Shown here: positions 25,539 through 35,699 of the stretch, in pieces
Numbering within the stretch: position 1 is the stretch's first letter
Layout of the letters: each line of letters starts with the position of its first letter
Assembly: GCF_900095725.1 (NCBI RefSeq)
Contig: NZ_FMMP01000006.1
Span: 186,001-250,000, forward strand
DNA length: 64,000 nt
Reading direction: 5' to 3'
Source of the DNA: Cellulosilyticum sp. I15G10I2
GTDB taxonomy: Bacteria > Bacillota > Clostridia > Lachnospirales > Cellulosilyticaceae
Notes under the pieces: generated by a model
What the model was told of the DNA's origin: nothing
The model's database searches: none
Seen by the model: only the letters and a program-made list of their open reading frames with translations
Program-made: the position numbers and the translations under genes

Positions 25539-27557
25539 ATGGATTATTCTCAAATACTATATGGTGGTGATTACAACCCAGAACAGTGGCTTAAATATCC
25601 TGACATTTTAGAAAAGGATGTTCTATATATGAAGAAAGCCCATATTAATACGGTAACGCTAGGGGTTTTCTCATGGGCTATATTAGAACCTGAAGAAGGC
25701 AACTTCTGTTTTTCATGGTTAGAAGATATTATGGATAACCTCTATGCTCATGGAATAGCTGTTATTTTAGCAACGCCTTCAGGCGCACGGCCTAAATGGC
25801 TGGCAGAGCTGTATCCAGAAGTATTGCGTGTAGATGAGTCGAGAAATAGAAACCTTTTTGGCGGCAGACATAATCATTGTTATACTTCACCTGTGTACCG
25901 AGAAAAGGTAAGAAGGATAAATAAGGAACTTGCCCTTCGTTTGGGTAAGCATCCTGCGGTAATTTTATGGCATATTTCTAATGAGTATGGCGGGGAGTGT
26001 CATTGTCCGCTTTGCCAACAAGCTTTTCGCGTATGGCTGCAAAAGAAGTATGCCTCTATTGAAGTATTAAATGAAAGTTGGTGCACGACATTTTGGAGTC
26101 ATATCTATCAGTCTTTTGCTCAGATAGAAAGCCCATCTTCTAGAGGAGAATCTATGATTCATGGACTTAATTTGGATTGGAAACGCTTTGTGACAGATCA
26201 AACAGTTGACTTTGTACGCCGTGAGATTAAAGCCATAAAAAGTGAAGAACCCAATAAACCTATTACCATTAATATGATGTACGACTATGAGGGACTTAAC
26301 TATCATAAGTTTGCGGATATTATTGATATTGTTTCGTGGGACTCTTATCCCACGTGGCATAAGGACAATGACTATGAGACTGCAATGCAAACTGGTATGC
26401 AGCACGATATCATGCGCTGCATTAAGCACAAGCCTTTTTTATTGATGGAATCTTGCCCAAGTGCTACCAATTGGCAGGGTGTCAGTAAGTTGAAAAAACC
26501 AAATATGTTAGCTGCAGCTTCTTTCCAGGCTCTGGCACATGGCTCAAACAGTGTACTCTATTTTCAGATCAGGCAGAGTCGCGGAAGTTGTGAGAAATTC
26601 CATGGGGCGGTTATTGACCATTATGGCGGAGAGGATACCCGTGTATTTCGGGAGGTAAGTGACCTTGGAAAGCAATTAGGTAATATCAAAGAATTATTAG
26701 GTACTGTAGTGCATGCAGATGTTGCTGTAGTTTATGATTGGGAAAATAGATGGGCGATGAAGGATGCCATGGGGCCTAGAAACAAAGGACTTTTCTATAA
26801 AGAGGTTGTTGAAAAATCATATAGTGCATTTCGTAAGCAAGGTTTGAATGTAGATGTAATAGATATGGAACAGGATATAAGTGCCTATAAAATAGTAGCA
26901 GCACCTATGGTATATTTGTTCCGATGTGGTTTTGAAGAGCGCGTAAGAAAATTTGTAGAACAGGGCGGAATCTTTGTGCTGACGTATTGGTCGGGTATAG
27001 TAGATGAAAATGACCGCTGTTTTCTTGGGGGAACACCCCATGGACTTTTGGATGTGATGGGCATGCGCAGCATGGAGATTGATGCACTTTATGATGGGGA
27101 AAGCAACTTCCTTGTGCCTGCAGAAAATACGATATATGAGATCGCCTCCAAATATCGCTGTCAGCATTTGTGTGATCTCATTGAAGTGACAACAGCTAGG
27201 GCCCTTATGATCTATCAAGATGATTTTTATCACGGGTATCCTGCAGTGACTGTCAATAGATTTGGAGGAGGGCAAGCCTATTATATTGGCGCAGATGTTG
27301 AGCAAAAATGTTATGATGATCTATACCGACATCTTTTAAAAGAAGCTGACCTAGAACCTCTTATTGAAGGAACGATCTCAGAGGGGATAGAAATAACTTC
27401 GCGAAAATCTCAGAATGCAGAGTATATTATTATACAGAATTATAACGATACAGCTGTTCAAATGAACTTATCAGAAAATAGATATCATGTTTTAAGGGGA
27501 GCGAGTATCCACAATATACCCTCTCTAGAAACACTCATTTTAAAAAGAAAGCAGTAA
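25539..27557 (+). CDS. beta-galactosidase, glycoside hydrolase family 42
   Basis: The 672-residue protein begins with YGGDYNPEQW, the GH42 opening. The acid/base Glu149 is in WHISNEYGGECHC and the nucleophile Glu304 in LLMESCPSATNW. A Cys cluster CHCPLC follows the acid/base, matching the zinc site of some GH42 enzymes. A trimerisation domain follows the barrel. It has no signal peptide, so it is cytosolic. GH42 enzymes often cleave galacto-oligosaccharides rather than lactose, so with the GH2 enzyme it could complete breakdown of beta-galactan fragments. It is the last gene of the locus. Confidence 0.95.
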   Translation: MDYSQILYGGDYNPEQWLKYPDILEKDVLYMKKAHINTVTLGVFSWAILEPEEGNFCFSWLEDIMDNLYAHGIAVILATPSGARPKWLAELYPEVLRVDESRNRNLFGGRHNHCYTSPVYREKVRRINKELALRLGKHPAVILWHISNEYGGECHCPLCQQAFRVWLQKKYASIEVLNESWCTTFWSHIYQSFAQIESPSSRGESMIHGLNLDWKRFVTDQTVDFVRREIKAIKSEEPNKPITINMMYDYEGLNYHKFADIIDIVSWDSYPTWHKDNDYETAMQTGMQHDIMRCIKHKPFLLMESCPSATNWQGVSKLKKPNMLAAASFQALAHGSNSVLYFQIRQSRGSCEKFHGAVIDHYGGEDTRVFREVSDLGKQLGNIKELLGTVVHADVAVVYDWENRWAMKDAMGPRNKGLFYKEVVEKSYSAFRKQGLNVDVIDMEQDISAYKIVAAPMVYLFRCGFEERVRKFVEQGGIFVLTYWSGIVDENDRCFLGGTPHGLLDVMGMRSMEIDALYDGESNFLVPAENTIYEIASKYRCQHLCDLIEVTTARALMIYQDDFYHGYPAVTVNRFGGGQAYYIGADVEQKCYDDLYRHLLKEADLEPLIEGTISEGIEITSRKSQNAEYIIIQNYNDTAVQMNLSENRYHVLRGASIHNIPSLETLILKRKQ

Positions 27558-27583
27558 ATATTTCTCTAAGCAATACATAGTGC

Positions 27584-27620
27584 TGTCAGTTTGGTAGATC
27601 ATACCGGCTGACATTTTTTT
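27584..27620 (+). terminator. terminator of the galactosidase operon
   Basis: TGTCAG...GGTA pairs with TACC...CTGACA (27584-27613) and is followed by TTTTTTT. Confidence 0.88.
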
Positions 27621-27784
27621 GTTAAAAAAATCTTATAAGCTATAAGCTCTTGAATTATCAGGTTATTTGAGAGACAATTATGCTATACTATTTGTAGGAA
27701 TAACCTTTGGTTAAAACGCAATGCAACTAAGTTCAGGTCTTATAATAATATCAAAATAATTTAAGGATTAAGAGGGTGGTTATT

Positions 27785-30532
27785 ATGAATGAACGAAAAG
27801 ACAGGGCAATCAGACAGTTTAAGATTTCAAATAAGACTTATGACTATTATGCCTTAGAATGTTTAGAGGAAGAAGGCTATGCTATTAAACATTTACCTTA
27901 TTCTATAAAGATTCTTTTAGAAGCAGTATTTAGACAACAGGATGGTTATGTACTTAGAGAGGAACATATAAAGATTCTTGCTGATTGGATAAAGAAAAAA
28001 GGGGGAGGAGAAGAGGTACCGTTTAAACCTTCCAGAGTTATTCTGCAGGATTTCACGGGTGTACCAGCTATACTGGATTTAGCAGCTATGAGAATGGCAA
28101 TGGCTGAGTTTGGAGAGGGGACCCCGCGGCAAAGAAATTCTTCTGACCAAGAAGCTTTTATAAATCGGATTAATCCGGAAGTTCCAGTAGATCTCATTAT
28201 TGATCATTCCGTCCAAGTAGATTGCTATGGAAGCTCAGATGCACTTGAAAAAAACAATATATTAGAATTTGAACGCAATAAAGAACGTTATCAATTTTTA
28301 AATTGGGCAAAGAAAGCTTTAGATAATTTTACAGTGGTGCCCCCAGCAAATGGTATTGTTCATCAAGTAAATTTAGAGTATCTGGCAAAAATAGTTCTTC
28401 AAAAAGAAGTAAACGGCAGAACTTTGGTATATCCAGATACATTGGTAGGGACAGATTCACATACCACAATGATTAATGCAATGGGGGTACTAGGCTGGGG
28501 TGTAGGCGGCATAGAAGCAGAAGCTGGTATGCTGGGGCAGCCTTCATACTTACCGATCCCAGAGGTAATTGGCGTACGCATGATAGGCCAATTGCAAGCT
28601 GGCGTCACTGCCACGGATTTGGCGCTGCATGTTACTCAAATGCTGAGAGAGCATGGGGTTGTAAATAAATTTGTAGAGTATTTTGGGGAAGGGGTAAGAC
28701 AGCTTTCCTTAGCAGATAGGGCCACGGTAGCTAATATGGCGCCCGAATATGGTGCGACATGCGGCTTCTTTCCTGTGGATGAAGAAACACTGAACTATTT
28801 GCGGCTGACTGGCAGGAATGAAGAACATATACATTTGGTCAGAACTTATCTGATGAAAAATGGGATGTTTAACGAATATCTAGAAGAACCTATTTATACC
28901 GAGGTTTTGACATTAAATTTGGAAACTGTAATGCGGTCGCTTGCCGGTCCAAAACGTCCACAAGATTTGATTTTGCTGGATCAAATGCAAGAAAAATTTC
29001 TTCAGTCTGTTACTGCGGCTCAAGGAAATAGGGGGCATGGGTTATCAGAAGAAGTTCTAAGTAAGAAAATTACACTTAATTTGAGAGACGGCAGGCAAAG
29101 TACTATGGAGACGGGGGCAGTAGTAATTGCCTCAATTACCTCTTGTACGAATACCTCCAACCCTTTTGTGATGCTGGGAGCAGGTCTCCTTGCTAAAAAA
29201 GCCGTTGAACGAGGACTTAAAGTACCAGCGCATGTGAAAACATCCCTTACGCCTGGTTCTAAAGTAGTATCTGCCTATCTCAAGGAAGCAGGGCTACAGG
29301 ATTATCTCGATCAATTAGGTTTTCAGATTGCAGGATATGGATGCGCTACCTGTATTGGTAATTCAGGGCCCCTTCAGCCAGAAATAGCAGAAGTTATTCA
29401 TTCAAATGATCTGCTGGCTGCATCGGTTTTGTCCGGTAACCGTAATTTTGAAGGACGCATTCATGCCCAAGTCAAAGCCAATTATCTCGCATCGCCTCCA
29501 CTTGTCATTGCGTACGCACTGGCGGGAACAGTTAATAGGGATTTAGTAAAAGAGCCATTAGGCATCGATTATGAAGGAAAAGAGGTCTATTTGAGAGATA
29601 TCTGGCCTACTTCTTCAGAAGTAGAGGAAGCTGTTTCGCTTTATGTAAATCCCCACTTATTCCTAAATGAATATGAGACAATTTATGATAACAGTTTATT
29701 ATGGAACCAGATTCACGCAGAAGACAGTAAGTTTTATAGATTTGAAAAAGATTCTGCGTATATCCGAAAACCACCTTTATTTGCAGATTTTGCTATGGAA
29801 ACGGAGACGATAAAGGAACTTTCAGGACTTCGAGTATTAGCAAAGCTGGGTGATTCGATTACCACAGATCATATTTCGCCAGCGGGTACTATTGGTAAAA
29901 CTACGCCTGCTGGACAATTCCTCTTGGCACAAGGCATACAAGAAGGACAGTTTAATACTTATGGCTCAAGAAGAGGCAATCATGAAGTGATGACGCGGGG
30001 GACCTTTGCCAATGTTAGAATTTGCAACCAGATTGCACCAGGGACTGAAGGCGGATATACAACTTATTGGCCAACTCAAGAGATTATGACCATTTATGAG
30101 GCCGCTATGACATACAAAGAAGAAAAGACTGGGTTATTAGTACTTGCCGGAAAAGATTATGGGATGGGTTCATCTAGAGACTGGGCGGCTAAAGGGACAA
30201 GTTTACTGGGAGTAAAAGCGGTATTGGCAGAAAGCTATGAGCGCATTCATCGCTCTAATCTGATTATGATGGGGGTTCTTCCACTGCAATATATCTCAGG
30301 TGATACTGCCAAGAGCCTTGGACTTACTGGCGAAGAAATCTTTGACATTAAGATAATTGACGGCATAAAGCCAAAAGATACGATTTCTGTTATTGCTGCT
30401 GCAGCAGATGGCACTCAAAAGCACTTTAACGTACTAGTTCGTTTTGATTCTGCTATTGAAGTAGATTATTACAGACATGGTGGGATTTTGCCAATGGTTC
30501 TTCGTCAGAAATTAATGGCAGAAGACTGTTAG
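27785..30532 (+). CDS. acnA: aconitate hydratase, AcnA/IRP type
   Basis: The 915-residue protein interconverts citrate and isocitrate. The [4Fe-4S] ligands are Cys454 (SCTNTSNP) and Cys520/Cys523 ([13 protein letters not shown]), with the 66-residue spacing of AcnA proteins. Other motifs are [40 protein letters not shown] and [19 protein letters not shown] 27785 has GAGGG upstream; a GTG at 27776 overlaps that ribosome site. It is monocistronic and no citrate synthase or isocitrate dehydrogenase is adjacent. An extended -10, TGCTATACT (27681-27689), lies about 95 bases upstream. I see no terminator in the 150 bases after it. Confidence 0.96.
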   Translation: MNERKDRAIRQFKISNKTYDYYALECLEEEGYAIKHLPYSIKILLEAVFRQQDGYVLREEHIKILADWIKKKGGGEEVPFKPSRVILQDFTGVPAILDLAAMRMAMAEFGEGTPRQRNSSDQEAFINRINPEVPVDLIIDHSVQVDCYGSSDALEKNNILEFERNKERYQFLNWAKKALDNFTVVPPANGIVHQVNLEYLAKIVLQKEVNGRTLVYPDTLVGTDSHTTMINAMGVLGWGVGGIEAEAGMLGQPSYLPIPEVIGVRMIGQLQAGVTATDLALHVTQMLREHGVVNKFVEYFGEGVRQLSLADRATVANMAPEYGATCGFFPVDEETLNYLRLTGRNEEHIHLVRTYLMKNGMFNEYLEEPIYTEVLTLNLETVMRSLAGPKRPQDLILLDQMQEKFLQSVTAAQGNRGHGLSEEVLSKKITLNLRDGRQSTMETGAVVIASITSCTNTSNPFVMLGAGLLAKKAVERGLKVPAHVKTSLTPGSKVVSAYLKEAGLQDYLDQLGFQIAGYGCATCIGNSGPLQPEIAEVIHSNDLLAASVLSGNRNFEGRIHAQVKANYLASPPLVIAYALAGTVNRDLVKEPLGIDYEGKEVYLRDIWPTSSEVEEAVSLYVNPHLFLNEYETIYDNSLLWNQIHAEDSKFYRFEKDSAYIRKPPLFADFAMETETIKELSGLRVLAKLGDSITTDHISPAGTIGKTTPAGQFLLAQGIQEGQFNTYGSRRGNHEVMTRGTFANVRICNQIAPGTEGGYTTYWPTQEIMTIYEAAMTYKEEKTGLLVLAGKDYGMGSSRDWAAKGTSLLGVKAVLAESYERIHRSNLIMMGVLPLQYISGDTAKSLGLTGEEIFDIKIIDGIKPKDTISVIAAAADGTQKHFNVLVRFDSAIEVDYYRHGGILPMVLRQKLMAEDC

Positions 30533-30684
30533 CAGCAAGCTTAAGCCAGTGAAAACTATTTAATGAAGTGATTGTAGACGTCGGTATGGTTTAAGGATAT
30601 TAGATAAGGTCATGGCGTAAGCTGAAAGACTAATAGGATATAGGGCTATGCGTGTCGTTGGAAACAGAAGGGAGATACAGTTAA

Positions 30685-32063
30685 ATGAAGCATCAAGTTG
30701 CAAAAGATAAATTCATAAATATACAAAAAGCTTTAAATGATGAATCATAGGGCTGATAGGTGGTATCCTATTTATAGACGAGGCCTATACACTTGCAAAT
30801 GACTCCCTAGGGAGAGAAGCTGTTGAGACATTACTAAAGCTCATCGAAGATTATTCAAGGGAAGTCATTGTTATACTTGCGGGGTACGAGCAAGAAATGG
30901 AAGATTTTTTTGACATTAATATGGGACTTAGATCAAGATTTCCGCTATGGACTAACTTTGAAGATTATAGTCCTGATGAACTGCTAGAAATAGCTATAAA
31001 GATCATTGAAGCTAATGGCTTTAAGCTTTCTAAAAACGCCTATTCAGCTCTTAAAAAAAGCTTTGTTGATATTTATGAAAATGCAGATGCACAATCTGGA
31101 AATGGCAGGATGGTAAGGAATTATGTAGAAAATCTCATAAGAAATCAAAGTATAAGAATAGCAGAAGAAAACACGAGTGTCTATGAGATGAACTTGATAA
31201 CTACCAAAGATATTGAGAAAGTCAATATTGCTGAATATGATAATAATTTTGATCTGGAAAAGAAATTAAAACCTTTAATAGCTAATGAAACAGCAAAGGC
31301 CTTTTTAAGAAGCCAGTATAAACTTATAAAAGTAAAAGAGGCTAGAAAAAAACTAGGTATAGGCAGTGATCTCAATAAATTTAACCATATGATTTTTACA
31401 GGAGAAAAAGGAACAGGCAAAAAAACTGTACTAAATATACTCTCGGAAATGCTATATAGTATGGGCATTATAAAAGCTAAGAAGATTGTGGTGATGCATA
31501 AAACTGAACTATCTGATCTTATAGATCAACCAGGAGGTATTGAGGATGTCATTCATAAATGCTTAGGTAAGCTAGTATTTATTGAACACTGGGATTTATC
31601 TATCAATGAAGAAAAAGAAAGAAAAGTAACAACTGAACTCATCAAGTTTATAGATAAAAATAAAAATAGAACATCAATTATTCTATCTGGTAAAAGAAGC
31701 AGTATGAAAGACCTCATATTGGCTGACCCTGCCCTAAGTTATAGATTTCCAATATGGGTTGATTTTGAAGACTATAATAAGAAGCAGATCTTTAATATCG
31801 CGCTGAATTTGTTGAAAGAAAAGGGCTATTTTTTAGACCAGGAGGCTGAGAAAGGACTCGGAAGGGCCATTACTGAAATAGATAATAGTCAAGGATTAAC
31901 GTTAAAAAATGGACTTATGATAGAGCAGTATCTTGATCATCTTATCAGATAGCAAAGTGTAAGAGTTTGGGATGAGAAGTTAAATCAAAAACAAATTAAT
32001 GTCATAACAATCACGGATATCAATAACAGTAAAAAACAGTTTCTTGAAAAGAATAAGCCCTAA
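30685..32063 (+). pseudogene. decayed SpoVK/CbxX-like tandem AAA ATPase
   Basis: A ribosome site and ATG at 30685 open a frame that stops after 21 codons (MKHQVAKDK...). Twelve bases after that stop, in another frame and without a start codon, begins GGILFIDEAYTLANDSLG (about 30762), the Walker B region of a SpoVK/CbxX-type AAA domain. The Walker A part is absent, so an internal deletion is likely. The frame then runs through a second AAA-like domain with Walker A GEKGTGKKT to TAG at 31950. After the TAG the same frame continues to TAA 32061 with QSVRVWDEKLNQ, which parallels NQSIRIAEE after the first domain. The gene therefore shows an internal deletion plus a nonsense codon. A residual ORF could start at ATG 30897. 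Confidence 0.8.
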
Positions 32064-32073
32064 TATAAAAAAT

Positions 32074-32122
32074 AAAGAATAGAGAAAAGGTTTGAAAAAA
32101 ACCCCTCTATTCTTATTTTTTT
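32074..32122. terminator. bidirectional terminator between the AAA pseudogene and the CBS gene
   Basis: AAGAATAGAG (32075-32084) pairs with CTCTATTCTT (32105-32114) and is followed by ATTTTTTT. The upstream flank is A-rich, so it can also end the minus-strand transcript of the CBS gene. Confidence 0.85.
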
Positions 32123-32133
32123 AAAAGGATTAA

Positions 32134-32562
32134 CTACATTAGGGTGTTATCAGGATGGGAAATATGCGTTAGTGCATCTTCAGCACTGTCTTGGAAAGTA
32201 GGCTCAAGCGCGATATCACCTAGTGCAACCATACCTACTAGGGAGTTGTTTTCAACAATAGGCAGTCTGCGTATTTGGCTTTTGCTCATGATCTGTGCTA
32301 CATCTTCAACACTCATTTCTGGATTGCCTACAATAGTATGCGGCGTCATAATGTTACCAACTGTCTGTTCTTTTGAATTCTGACCAGTTGCTACAGCTCT
32401 TAATGTAATATCCCTGTCTGTAACGATGCCAATGACTTGTTCGCCACTGCATACAGGTATTGAACCGACATTATAAGCCTTCATAAGCTGAGCGGCCTTT
32501 TCGATCGAGTCTTCTGATTTTAAAAATGCAATTTCTTTTGACATAATGTCTTTTACTTTCAT
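32134..32562 (-). CDS. tandem CBS-domain protein
   Basis: The 142-residue protein is essentially two CBS motifs: VKDIMSKEIAFLKSEDSIEK with VIGIVTDRDITLRAVA, then VGNIMTPHTIVGNPEMSVED with LVGMVALGDIALE. Stand-alone CBS pairs of this kind bind adenine nucleotides or similar ligands and act as sensors; the target is unknown. ATG 32562 has GGAGGTG six bases upstream. The next gene on the strand, the flavo-diiron protein, ends 90 bases away, and a separate promoter for the CBS gene was not clear to me. Confidence 0.88.
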   Translation of the reverse strand: MKVKDIMSKEIAFLKSEDSIEKAAQLMKAYNVGSIPVCSGEQVIGIVTDRDITLRAVATGQNSKEQTVGNIMTPHTIVGNPEMSVEDVAQIMSKSQIRRLPIVENNSLVGMVALGDIALEPTFQDSAEDALTHISHPDNTLM

Positions 32563-32648
32563 AATATTCACCTCCATATTTATATTGCCCTGGCAAGATG
32601 TTTTTTATAAAAGTTATTGTAAGATACATGTATTTACATTTTGTTAGG

Positions 32649-33857
32649 TTATGCCTCGGTTAATGATGCGTAAATCGCATCAGCCAGTGCGTCGAGCTCT
32701 GGTTCGCGTTCGGGCTTAAGTGTGGAGCGGACATCAAGCGGTGCACCAACTATTTCAATATTTTTCATGGTATCAATGATTTCGTGCATGCCTTTAATCG
32801 CACCACTTGACCAAGTATGGTTACCGATAAGAGAAATTTTTCGATTTTTGAGTCCAAGTGCCGAGAGCTCTCTTAGCAATGCATCCATGACGAAATACAG
32901 ATGCATGTTATATGTGGGGGAACCGATAACCATATGGCTGTATTTCCATACATCAGAGATAATATAAGATGGATGCGTTTTTGAAACATCATACAGACGT
33001 ATGTCTTGTATGCCGCGCTTTGCGAGTTTATTCGCTAAGGCATTCATGACATTTTCAGTATTGCCGTACATAGAGGCATAAAAAAGAACAACGCCTTTTT
33101 TCTCGGGTAAGTAGCGACTCCATTTATCATATTTTTCCAAAATATAAGCAAGATTCTTGCGCCATATAGGCCCATGAACGGAACAGATCATACGAATATT
33201 TACATCTGTAAACTTTTTAAGGGCAGCCTGTACCTGCATACCATAGCGGCCTACAATATTTGCATAATAGCGTCTGGATTCGTCGGCAAATACATTTTCA
33301 AAATCTATCTCATCGGCAAATACATTGCCAGATAGCGCCCCAAAAGAACCAAAGGCATCAGCAGAGAAAAGAATGCCTTGTGATATTTCATAGGTGAACA
33401 TAACTTCAGGCCAATGTACCATAGGGGCAAAGTAAAAGCGTAATGTGTGCTTGCCAAGCCCTAGCTCCTGACCTTCTTGGATTTCTAAATAATTAGAAGA
33501 CATATTAAGACTATAATATTGCTCTAAGAACTGAAAAGTTTTTTTATTGCCTACCAACTGTACATTGGGATAGCGGCGTACGATCTCTTCGATATTGGCG
33601 CAGTGATCGGGTTCCATGTGGTTGATCACCAAATAATCCAGTTTTCGGCCATTTAGTACATGGGTAACATTTTCTAGATATAATGCGCCAATTGATGTAT
33701 CCACTGTGTCAATCAGTGCGGTCTTTTCATCAGTAATAAGGTATGAATTATATGAAACACCATTTGGCAGGGGAAACATATTTTCAAAACGCTCAAGGCG
33801 TCTGTCATTTCCCCCAACCCAAAATACTTGCGGAGTAATCTCTTGAATACTATACAT
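32649..33857 (-). CDS. flavo-diiron protein (FprA / rubredoxin:oxygen oxidoreductase type)
   Basis: The 402-residue protein has an N-terminal metallo-beta-lactamase-like diiron domain with H80-x-E82-x-D84-H85 (INHMEPDHCANIEEI), and HGPIWR further on. A C-terminal flavodoxin domain carries FYASMYGNTENVMNAL for FMN binding. Such proteins reduce O2 to water, or NO to N2O, in anaerobes, using rubredoxin or a similar donor. AGGAGG precedes the start. It has its own promoter and lies divergent from the FMN riboswitch/ribU unit, whose product supplies the flavin precursor. Confidence 0.95.
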   Translation of the reverse strand: MYSIQEITPQVFWVGGNDRRLERFENMFPLPNGVSYNSYLITDEKTALIDTVDTSIGALYLENVTHVLNGRKLDYLVINHMEPDHCANIEEIVRRYPNVQLVGNKKTFQFLEQYYSLNMSSNYLEIQEGQELGLGKHTLRFYFAPMVHWPEVMFTYEISQGILFSADAFGSFGALSGNVFADEIDFENVFADESRRYYANIVGRYGMQVQAALKKFTDVNIRMICSVHGPIWRKNLAYILEKYDKWSRYLPEKKGVVLFYASMYGNTENVMNALANKLAKRGIQDIRLYDVSKTHPSYIISDVWKYSHMVIGSPTYNMHLYFVMDALLRELSALGLKNRKISLIGNHTWSSGAIKGMHEIIDTMKNIEIVGAPLDVRSTLKPEREPELDALADAIYASLTEA

Positions 33858-33926
33858 ACTACAAATACCTCCTGTTTTTTATATGCGCGTTATTGACTTG
33901 ATATTAATGTAACAAAATCTATCTAA

Positions 33927-33955
33927 AGTATACCTCTATATGAAAAATCTTACAA
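33927..33955 (-). promoter_or_regulatory. promoter of the flavo-diiron gene
   Basis: Minus strand TTGTAA (complement 33950-33955), 17 bases, TATACT (complement 33927-33932), about 70 bases before the start codon. Confidence 0.65.
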
Positions 33956-34020
33956 CGTAAAAAATAAACCTATTCAACTACTCGGTGCTATAAAATATTT
34001 GACTTTTTATAAATCTGGTA

Positions 34021-34049
34021 TTGAAACAAATTGGCAGATCGCGTATAAT
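34021..34049 (+). promoter_or_regulatory. promoter of the ribU transcript
   Basis: TTGAAA (34021-34026), 17 bases, TATAAT (34044-34049). The predicted start, near 34056, is about 28 bases before the FMN aptamer. Confidence 0.8.
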
Positions 34050-34083
34050 AAGATTAAAATTGAATATAAAAAGTTAATCTAAT

Positions 34084-34200
34084 TCTTCAGGGCAGGGTGA
34101 AATTCCCGACCGGCGGTAAAGTCCGCGAATGCATTATATTTAATGCATTGATTTGGTGTAATTCCAAAACCGACAGTATACAGTCTGGATGGTAGAAGAG
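34084..34200 (+). promoter_or_regulatory. FMN riboswitch (RFN element)
   Basis: The conserved RFN core is present: TTCAGGGCAGGGTGAAATTC, CCGACCGGCGGTAAAGTCCGC, a variable hairpin, then CCGACAGT and GTCTGGATGGTAGAAGA. It folds as the six-stem FMN aptamer. A terminator hairpin follows and a riboflavin transporter gene is next, so high FMN should stop transcription before ribU. Confidence 0.97.
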
Positions 34201-34251
34201 TTGTATCGTATAGCGCACTAATGTGTCTGTACAATAAACATACATACTAGC

Positions 34252-34283
34252 AGCAACCCGTAGAGTGAATGGGTTGCTTTTTA
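34252..34283 (+). terminator. FMN-riboswitch-controlled terminator
   Basis: AGCAACCC (34252-34259) pairs with GGGTTGCT (34271-34278), followed by TTTTT. It lies between the aptamer and ribU. Confidence 0.85.
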
Positions 34284-34315
34284 TATTGTCATTAAAAATG
34301 AGAGGGAGATAAAAT

Positions 34316-34879
34316 ATGAAGAATAATACAAAAAGATTAGTAAATATGGGGGTTTTGATAGCACTATCAGTTGTATTAGTTTATTTAATTAGGTTTCCGC
34401 TTTTTCCAGCAGCGCCATTTCTTGAGTACGATCCAGCTGATATTCCTATTATTTTTGCTGCATTTGCTTTTGGGCCCCTTGCAGGATTTATTGTTACAGT
34501 TATAGCATCTGTTATACAAGGCATAACTGTTAGTGCGGCCAGCGGAATTATAGGTATTGTGATGCATATATTGGCTACTGGCAGTTTTGTTATTGTAGCA
34601 GGTAATATCTACAAACGTAATAAAACAAAAAAAGCTGCTATCATCGCATTAGTTTCTGGTGTTTTAACGATGACGGCAACAATGGTTGTTTGGAATATTA
34701 TTTTTACACCAATTTTCTTAGGTGCACCTTTAGAAGCTGTAATGGGAATGTTAGTGCCTATTATTATTCCTTTTAATCTTATTAAAGCAAGTGTTAATGG
34801 GGTTATTACCCTTGTAGTTTATAAAAGATTTAGAAGTTTTATTAATGAAGATGAGGGCATAGTGAGTTTAAATAAATAA
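34316..34879 (+). CDS. ribU: riboflavin ECF transporter substrate-binding component
   Basis: The 187-residue protein has about six membrane helices. It contains the RibU-type FPAAPFLEYDPADIPIIFAAF and FGPLAGFIVTVIASVIQG segments. It is the S component that binds riboflavin and joins a general EcfT/EcfA module, which must be encoded elsewhere. The start has GAGAGGGAG upstream. Control by the FMN riboswitch supports the assignment. Confidence 0.95.
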   Translation: MKNNTKRLVNMGVLIALSVVLVYLIRFPLFPAAPFLEYDPADIPIIFAAFAFGPLAGFIVTVIASVIQGITVSAASGIIGIVMHILATGSFVIVAGNIYKRNKTKKAAIIALVSGVLTMTATMVVWNIIFTPIFLGAPLEAVMGMLVPIIIPFNLIKASVNGVITLVVYKRFRSFINEDEGIVSLNK

Positions 34880-34880
34880 A

Positions 34881-34935
34881 AATAGTAAGAGCATATCACA
34901 AAGCAGTTAGTGCATTGTGATGTGCTCTTACTATT
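34881..34935. terminator. bidirectional terminator between ribU and rubrerythrin
   Basis: AATAGTAAGAGCATATCACA pairs with TGTGATGTGCTCTTACTATT almost perfectly. T-rich tails on both strands let it serve both converging genes. Confidence 0.92.
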
Positions 34936-35526
34936 TTAGCCCATAACAGGGTTTTGAACCACATAAAAAAATCCTTGAGGATGTTTGCAAACAGGACATA
35001 GGCTAGGGGCATTAGTGGCTTCATGAACATGTCCGCAATTTAAGCACTTCCAATAAACTTTTTGATCTTTTTTATAGAGCATACCATTTTTAATATCATC
35101 AGCAAACTGCATAAACCTAGCTTCATGATGCGCTTCAATCTCAGAGATCATTTTAAATGTATTCGCAATATCTTTAAAACCTTCTTCGTCAGCTATCTTG
35201 GCAAAAGCAGGATAGACATTGGTTGCTTCATCTTGTTCACCAGCAGCGGCATAAAGTAAATTTTCCATCGTATGAAACATGCCGATGGGGTATTCGGTAT
35301 TGACAGGAAAAGTGCCGTTTTTTAAGTCGTTTGTAAGATAGTCAAAAAACATTTTAGCGTGTGCAATTTCATTTTTTGCAGTTTCTTCAAAGATAGAGTG
35401 AATATACTGATGACCTTCGTTATAAGCAATTTCAGCGTATAAGTCGTACCTTGTTCTAGCTTGAGACTCTCCCGCAAAAGCTGCCATAAGATTAGATAAA
35501 GTTTTACTTCCTTGTAATCTGCTCAT
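34936..35526 (-). CDS. rbr: rubrerythrin
   Basis: The 196-residue protein has a four-helix diiron domain (residues about 1-150) with the Glu ligands in FAGESQARTRYDLYAE, FEETAKNEIAHAKMFF and SEIEAHHEARF. A C-terminal rubredoxin domain has two Cys pairs, CLNCGH and CPVCKH. Rubrerythrins reduce hydrogen peroxide in the cytosol of anaerobes. AAGGAGG precedes the start. The promoter overlaps a palindrome. It lies near the flavo-diiron gene, consistent with an oxygen-defence neighbourhood. Confidence 0.96.
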   Translation of the reverse strand: MSRLQGSKTLSNLMAAFAGESQARTRYDLYAEIAYNEGHQYIHSIFEETAKNEIAHAKMFFDYLTNDLKNGTFPVNTEYPIGMFHTMENLLYAAAGEQDEATNVYPAFAKIADEEGFKDIANTFKMISEIEAHHEARFMQFADDIKNGMLYKKDQKVYWKCLNCGHVHEATNAPSLCPVCKHPQGFFYVVQNPVMG

Positions 35527-35576
35527 TATTTACCTCCTTATGATATATGAAGTCATTATTTGCTCTTAAACGAAAT

Positions 35577-35611
35577 ATTATGCATAATTAGCTAATATAT
35601 GGTAATATTTT
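35577..35611 (-). promoter_or_regulatory. putative rubrerythrin promoter with palindrome over the -10
   Basis: Minus strand TTACCA, 17 bases, CATAAT. ATTATGCATAAT (35577-35588) is a perfect 12-base palindrome covering the -10. A peroxide- or metal-sensing Fur-family repressor is one possibility, but the palindrome does not match the full PerR consensus. Confidence 0.4.
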
Positions 35612-35699
35612 ACGTACAGGTTATAAAATGAGTTGAAAGTTTCAAAACCTAGTATTAAAATGAGTTAATAGGTATAAAAAGGATTGAGAGGATGAAGGT

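Noticed and set aside
26817-27305. 162-codon minus-strand frame inside the GH42 gene
   Set aside because: It is antisense to a conserved enzyme, with no promoter or ribosome site.
30897-31952. Intact 351-residue AAA protein
   Set aside because: In-frame Walker B sequence continues upstream of this ATG without a start, and homologous sequence continues past the stop, so it is a fragment of a larger gene.
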